Source: Sycobia sp. Sy_11 (taxonomy: Eukaryota > Arthropoda > Insecta > Hymenoptera > Epichrysomallidae). From it: a stretch of DNA of 64,000 nucleotides. The DNA is taken from NCBI GenBank assembly GCA_018907035.1, contig JACCIC010000052.1:1178001-1242000 (forward strand), written 5' to 3'. The notes under the pieces are model-generated. The model was not told the origin of the DNA. It ran no database searches and saw nothing but the letters and a program-made list of their open reading frames with translations. The position numbers and the translations under genes are program-made. Below are positions 57,140 through 64,000 of this stretch, piece by piece; position 1 is the stretch's first letter, and every line of letters begins with the position of its first letter.

Positions 57140-59445
57140 TCTCGGGAAATAGTAAAATTTCCAAAAAATATTTTAAAAAAATATTGTAGTATTATTTGTA
57201 TTCAGTTGTAACCTATTGTTTGTATTCAGTGCATCAAAAAATATAAATACTGAAAGATTCAGAAAAATAGAAACGGGGGATACTAATTATAGGTATTCTG
57301 TCTGATAGCTTGAAAGATCTCGCCGATAATATAATAACTATTTCACGATAAACGACAATAATTTAAGACTTTCAATTTTTAATCAATAAAACCTAGAATT
57401 TTTCAAGAGAAATATTTTAACAACAAAAGAATTAAAATAAATTCCTAAATAAAATTGAATACTATAGTAATAAGAAATAATAAAAAGAAAAGATAATGAA
57501 ATAGGAAAATAATGTGGCCAAATTTATCATGTCTTCCGTGTTAAAATAACAATGACATAATTAGTTTTATTATGCTGCGATCGTATTTACTATGCTGCAA
57601 TATAAACCTATAAATATAAATTTACCATGAGAATGATTGAGCAGACAAAATTGTAATCATTAAATAAATAATTTTTTATCAAATATTCAATATTTAATGT
57701 TTATTATTTTATGTTTATCAACAAGTTTTGAATAAAGTTCCAATTGATGAAATTTTTGCTTCAAAATAATGTTTCATAAAATGAATGGAAATAATAATTG
57801 TTATTATAAATAATTTATAAGAATTTTCAAAAATTAAATATTTATTGTTACATATTCTACACCCAATTTTGGTATACATATATATATATTTATAAACACA
57901 CTTTATAAAAGCTTATGGAAAATATATTTTTCCCCGATAATCAAGTTTGTCCATGAGAATACGTACAGTTTATGTATATTTAATCCAGTGGAACATATGA
58001 TTGATTATTTTATATTGACTTAGATTATAATATACTAACAAAAGAACATATCAAACAGAATAAAATACAAAAATTCTTTTCCTTATAGAATAAAAAAATT
58101 TTTATTTATAAATTAGGTGAAATCATTAAATAAAAAGGATTTTTTATTGTATGTAAATAAAAAGAAACTAATACCGAAAATATGAAGCTCTTGAGGTCGG
58201 TATAAAAGGCAAAAAGATAATATCAGCTTGAGAATGAGTGTAGGAATTATTGTGACGCACATACACATAAGATGAATTCGAAACTTGTCTTGAGAAATCA
58301 GAACCAGTTCTTCGCTCATGCAGAATGCGATCAAAGCTTCGTACTTTTAAGCTCTACTTAATTCTCTTACCAACGACGCCGAAACGATTGAGCAAGTCGA
58401 TTCGATCTAATTGCACCTTGAAACTCAATTTTTCAGCATTCTAATTTCATTATTATAAGGAATATTACAAAATTCTTAATGTATTTTCTCATTATCTGTA
58501 AATAAGAATGACCATTCTAACACTTCAATTTTTTATATTAATAATATAGGTAAAAAACATGTATCATATAAAAAATAATCCAACGTAAATATATACTGAC
58601 AATAATATGTATACAAGATTTAGAAAACTTTGTAAAACCGAAATTAAATTTAAATATTGAATATATGCTAAGCAATATTTTATTATTAAGGTATTTTAAG
58701 ATATTAGTTTGAATAGAATAATTTGAATGTCATTTCACATAAGCATAAAACGAATGAAAGATATATTTTGGCAGTTGAGAGTATGCGAACATTGATTTGA
58801 GTATCAAAAATTTTGAAATAGAGAGAAAATTCTCGCCATTTATGATTTTTTACTTTCATTTTCATTCATTGTTCTGTAGTTCGGTGTATATAAATGCATT
58901 AGCGACCTATCCTATTTATCGATTTCATGGGTAAATTAATAGACACGTAGACAAATGAGCTTCAATCTAATCACTAACACATGCATTACGCTCCACTATT
59001 AAAATACCGATAACGAATAAAGGTGGGAGAAAGAAAGAAAGAGGGAGAGAGAGAGAGAGGGGGGGGGAGTGAAAATGGTATAAAAGTAAAAATACAGAAT
59101 TTTTATCGAGCGTGTTTGTGGCGCGCCCAATTGCATATACGAGCTCGAGCGTCTTTTCCTTTCTTCAAATATAGTCATTCGTGTAAAGCAATTGCCAGTT
59201 TATATATGAATACAGAAGGCGTAAGAATTGTAAAAATATTATATTTCGTTTCTCATTTATATGATGATCAAGGAGACCGAAGTGAGCTACACGGCTATAT
59301 CAGCATATAACACGTGCGCAGGTTTTTCCAATCGATGCGGTTCTCTCCAGTAGCAAATAGGGAGAGCGAGCGTTGTTGTTATGTTTGTTCTATATGTACC
59401 GAGAATTTTCTTATTATTTTTGAATTAGTTATTAGTTTTGAATAC
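57140..59445. other. AT-rich intergenic DNA, no gene recognised
   Basis: Only a (GA)-rich and G8 patch at 59029-59070. A slightly GC-richer stretch at 59100-59350 has no supported frame. Confidence 0.5.
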
Positions 59446-59690
59446 GTCGTTCAATAAGTCCCGAGACTAACCCAGAGATGGCGCTAGTAGTACCAGCTGA
59501 AGAGAAAATTTTATATAGTTTTAGTGTGTTGAAGAAACGAGACTGTTGTTCCTGTATTGAAGATGAAACTATAAATTTGTTAAATTTATATAAAAATTCT
59601 ATTATAATTTTTAAAGTTCTTAATATAATTATATTTATTTATATTATATTTATTATTTATTATATATTGTGAAGTCATTGACGCCCCTCT
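59446..59690 (+). repeat. Possible 5' end fragment of a mariner-like element
   Basis: 'gttcaataagtcccgagact' preceded by TACGTC and followed by 'aacccagagatggcgctagt' has the form of a mariner inverted repeat plus 5' UTR. No transposase coding or matching right end was found. Confidence 0.35.
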
Positions 59691-61359
59691 ATAAAGATTT
59701 GCATCTGCTTTTTTCATAAAACACATTGTACATTTAAAACTGATGTTGAAGCCTTGTATGCTTCATTCTATATCATTCTAAAACTATATAAAATTCTGTT
59801 ATTATTTCCAGTTTAAATACATACTTAATGCCAGACAAAAATATGGAATTACCCTCTATTTATAACCGAAATGCATTTTATTTAGGTCCATCCGCACTTA
59901 ATCCCTTTTAATCATCTTGTTAATTAAGAATTCACAATAACTGCAATATACTATATATTATAATACCGACCACGCTCTTTGCCAAATGCAATGTAACAGT
60001 ATTTGATGCTCCCGTTTAGCACTTATACCTGCTACCTGTACATATAGATTCGTAAATGTTTTGTAAAGCTCAGTCTTCTTGAGCCTTCCTACTGTACCAT
60101 TAAGAATCAGATTGTTATGTTTTATTAAATATACGTTCTTTTGAAATCAAATCAATCATGTCTGCGTTTATTAATTTAACCGTAGAAAGGTGAATACTCC
60201 CTCGTATATTAACGTTGAAGCAGTATTGCCTCCAACTCAACAACTGAAGAATAGCACTTGGCTACTATTTGAGCGCATCCATAGAGCTATGTTAAATAAT
60301 AATAATATTAAAAATGATGAAATTACATCTATAATTCAATATATAATAACTTCTTAAAATTATCATCTATTTAAGAAATACAGATAAATAAATTACAAAT
60401 TAATATAATTTTTCTGAATTTTAGTTGGAGAAATAAAACATAATTATCAATAAGCAATAATATTTTAATAGTATAAAATATAATATTCATCCATGAATTC
60501 CTTTGAAAGATTTTACAGACAGAAGTTGGATTAAAAATTAATTAAGTATAAATTATTTGAACTTTCAAAATAGATAGATATTATTCTTTATCAATTTCAG
60601 AGTTCTAGAAACAATTGGTTTTCGCGCCTTTCTCTGTTTACCTTATCAAGCTAGGAGACGTTTGTAAAATAAATATCAATATTCTATTCTACTCAAAGTA
60701 AACATGAATTGATTCCATGTAGTAATAATATCTATAGTAAAAGATCTTACTTCGAAACATGCATAGTCTGTAATCTGAAATTGTAATGATAACCTGTTAT
60801 GGGATCAGGTAAGCAAAGCAGAACTCCTGTCAATGGCAGTTATTATTTATAATTATCGTTGATTGAACTATTAAAATTACACTTTTTATCTAAATCGCAA
60901 TATTTTACCCTAATGTCTATAATTATAACGTTGTTTTTAAATTATCGGCTTAATTTTGAAAATTTATCCTTTAATGGAAATGAAATAATTAATATTCTGT
61001 ACATGTATGTCTATCTTTTGAAATATAGAGCTTAAAAAACAAAATTGTCGAAAAATTATATTGTAAATGAAATAGAACATATATATTCTTTATGGAATGT
61101 TAATATAGGATCTCTTTGATCTTTTGCGAATTGAGAAACAAATGTTAAATTATGAATATTTGAAAAAGATTGATACTTATGTTGAACATTGATACTTATA
61201 TTGAATATTGATGCTTCTATCAATATTCATTATGAATGATAACCATTTAAAATTTATATTATTTACGGGAAAAACGATGGGAAACATAATTATGTGCTAT
61301 GAAAATATAATAGAAATGTAATTGCTATTAAATATGCACCGGAAATAAACTAATTTATA
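59691..61359. other. AT-rich intergenic DNA, no gene recognised
   Basis: No repeat family, RNA gene or domain-bearing frame seen. Confidence 0.5.
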
Positions 61360-62053
61360 CTATGTTCAGTATTAGGAAGGACTTTTTGCGTCGAGTTGTC
61401 ACCGTTGATGAAACCTGGATTCATCATTACACACCAGAGACTAAGCAACAATCAAGACAATGGATTCCTTGCGGTGAATTTGCTCCAAAGAAGGAGAAGA
61501 CGATCCCATCGGCCGGAAAGGTCATGGCGACGATTTTTTGGGTTGCGAGGGGCATCATTCTGATGCGACTTTTTAGAAAAAGGAAGAATAATCACTGGAC
61601 AATACTACAATGAATTATTGGAACGCTTCGACAACAAATTGAAGGAGTTATGGGCACATTTGGTGAAAAAAGGTGTTGTTTCATCACGATAACGCAGCAG
61701 CACATTCATTTGGAGCTATCACCGCCAAACTGCATGAATTGCGTTATCAATTGCTGCCGCACCCCCCGTATTCACCCGATCTGGCTTCCCGTGAGTTCTT
61801 CTTGTACCCAAACATGAAGAAATGGATCGCGAGAAAAAATTTTTCTCAAATGAAAAAATTTTGCTCATCGCCGAGACAGAGGCTTATTTTGGAAATTTCG
61901 AAAACTCCCTTTTTTGGAGGGGTTAGAAAAATGACTAGCACATTGGGAGAAGTGTATCTTTCTAAAAGAGGACTATGTTGAAAAATAAAAAAAATTTTTT
62001 TTGAAAAAATAGTGTCTTCATTTCTAATACGTGTACCTATTGAACCGCCCTCG
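61360..62053 (+). mobile_element. mariner transposon 7, 5'-truncated
   Basis: Only the 3' half remains, ending in 'attgaaccgccctcg' followed by TA (62054-62055), which looks like a right inverted repeat. There is no left end. Confidence 0.8.
61362..61981 (+). pseudogene. mariner transposase C-terminal half (lineage 7)
   Basis: The first frame (61362-61613) starts at 'DFLRRVVTVDETWIHHYTPE', including the first catalytic Asp (VDETW), and continues with 'AGKVMATIFWVARGIILM'. A frameshift separates the second frame (61673-61981): 'LFHHDNAAAHSFGAITAKLH' with the second Asp, then 'LLPHPPYSPDLASREFFLYP'. Where the family has APSD the third Asp is lost (ASRE). 'MKKWIARKNF' precedes another frameshift. 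Inactive remnant. Confidence 0.85.
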
Positions 62054-62055
62054 TA

Positions 62056-64000
62056 AGTTATTTAAGTATCAATAAGTTCTTTTATATCTTTCTACCTCTC
62101 GTTTTCCGCATACTTAGATGATCTATGTCTGGTTTTACCATAGTTGCCAGATACCTTTAAACGTCCCTGCCAGTAATAGATGGTTCCACCGAGACTGTCC
62201 CACCTCATAGCTATAAAATCTGGAATATATTACAATCGAATATTGTCTTTGTTAAGCTTATGCAGTTATATTTGATATTTAACAATAATTCCTGTCCATA
62301 TAAAAATATATTTAGATAAACCTTAAACTTTTTTGAAGCTTAATACGTATTTTCAACAGCACCAATTAATTTGGTTAATGTTATTGCAGTTTTCACGTAA
62401 ATCTATAAAATAGAAGCTAAGCTTGAACAAATTTTGGACATTGAAAATTCAACCAATCCAAATGTATACCACGGTGTCGCAAGGTTAGATCATGAAGGAA
62501 GTAAACGTAACGATATATAGCAAAGCTGTTTAAGGGTGTTAGCAGCTAAATTAAGATATAATTTGATAGTCGTCACACTTACTTTCGTCATTAAGCCCGC
62601 CTTAGTTTCTATACAAATTATTTCTATAACTGCTATCGTATATGTAGCACATCAAAGATATGATATATAAATAATTGTCTATTCAGCATTTGTTTTTGTC
62701 AGTGTAATTATTATTAATAGTGCTGTATTCGCTCGCTTACATTCGCTCTATATAGCGATCACTCTTTAGAATATCTCATTACAATCTATTATGAGTGGTA
62801 ATAATATCAAAGACATTCAATTCATCTAACAATTTCTGTATTATATCAGAATTTTAGTGAACATTACAGTGTAATTCCGGTTAAATATTAGAAGTGGTTG
62901 CTTTTAAGTTGCAAATAAATTATTTAAAATGATTATACGTTTTTGTGGTCCTCAACCGAATGTTACAAGTATAGAACATGTATCACCAACAAGTTATCAG
63001 ATGTGTTCACTTACGTACTATATATTTTCGTAAATATATAGATTATTCGTCTTAGGTACATTGACTAAACGATTTTGAATTACGATTTCTACAGCATTTC
63101 AATAAATCAATCTATATGAATTGTTTGATGATTAATTTAAAATATTTAAATATTCATTAGATCAATTGTATTTAAATACAACTAAGAATAATTGAAATTC
63201 ATAAGACTAATGTAGTTATTGATCTCAAATTTCCTTTAGTTAGTGCTTGTGAACTATCCTTAATGTATACCTTTTTAACATTCTATTTCTAATAAAAGAG
63301 GGTTGTAAAATTTAAACACACGAAAATATATGATAGAAATAAAGAGAATTCTTTATAGTTACAGCCACTTATCTATTTTGTTGCAATTGATTGGTCATGC
63401 GTATAGATCTATAGTGCGCGTCCATAATATGATTAAATTTTAATCACTTTCACCAATAAACCATATTGATATGTAACGTATTAGAAACATTCATATGTAT
63501 ACTTTTGACTGGAGTTGATTAATTTCCTGAAGAGGACAGACACTAATTGAACTGCAGATACGAAGTTTACAAAATATATGTATACGAATACTGTGATATC
63601 ACATCTTCTCTTTTTCTTTTACCTTTCCCTCTTACTAATATTTTCTACAAATAATATCTGCTATTTTTTTAAGTGGAAAAATCTAGAATTATTGATCGTA
63701 TTTTTTTATTACTATTACACACCGACGACAAGCTCGATGTATACAAAAATAAACACACGCCTGATAGAATAAGATAACCATGTTTAGGAGAAAATTTTAT
63801 GGTAGTGGAATAAACAAGCAAAGATAATAATAATGAGGATATAGATAAAAAGTCGGTAAAATTTGAAAACAAACGCTGTTAAATAATTAAGCATCCACAT
63901 TTCCCATTATAAAAAACGGTTATTGATCATTGCAGAACCTGGCCTCTTATAGTTTCATAGAATAGTTTACAGCACACTATAATTCAAAATCAATCTGCTC
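62056..64000. other. AT-rich intergenic DNA, no gene recognised
   Basis: Short open frames near 63578-63872 have no recognisable domain. Nothing else supported. Confidence 0.5.

Overview
The window is eukaryotic and comes from an insect, most likely a hymenopteran such as an ant (an inference from the repeat families and composition, not proven). The DNA is strongly AT-rich and full of microsatellites. It has almost no host coding sequence and is dominated by degraded transposable elements. These include at least seven mariner lineages, an R1-type, two I-like and one Jockey-like non-LTR retrotransposon, and many Penelope-like (PLE) fragments.

Layout. 0.2-3.2 kb: PLE tails, one forming an inverted pair around a broken hammerhead. 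3.6-4.9 kb: mariner (minus). 5.6-6.8 kb: dead mauritiana-type mariner. 6.8-10.9 kb: internally deleted R1-like element (minus) lying in an (AAT)n microsatellite. 13.5-18.9 kb: I-like element A (minus) with a 13-bp target duplication. 19.2-20.2 kb: truncated mariner. 20.2-22.7 kb: no recognisable gene. 22.7-31.9 kb: nested complex. A PLE with a hammerhead-like motif is split by an intact mariner (25145-26431) and by I-like element B (26504-31414, 12-bp duplication). 31.9-41.6 kb: AT-rich DNA with microsatellites. 43.2-46.6 kb: the last two coding exons of a host gene on the minus strand, encoding an LDLa domain and a conserved C-terminus, best matched to the secreted Alk ligand jelly belly. Its 3.1-kb intron holds a PLE fragment and a mariner. 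46.8-53.9 kb: an unclassified repeat (X) invaded by PLE tails and a Jockey-like element, plus an inverted array of ~60-bp satellite units. 54.0-57.1 kb: two dead mariners flanking a second inverted satellite array. 57.1-64.0 kb: AT-rich DNA with two mariner fragments.

Most notable points. (1) The intact mariner encodes 345 aa with the D156/D249/D284 triad. A sibling about 98% identical lies 19.5 kb away and was killed by a 94-bp microhomology deletion. (2) The two I-like elements both start with CAGT and carry AGACGTG exactly at +28 to +34, the geometry of an Inr-DPE promoter. They also share a 3' hairpin with a compensatory base change. (3) Element B lacks the RNase H domain that element A retains. 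(4) Penelope tails recur as inverted pairs around hammerhead-like cores. (5) The two host exons have matching splice phase. All coordinates and alignments were read by eye; no database search was run.
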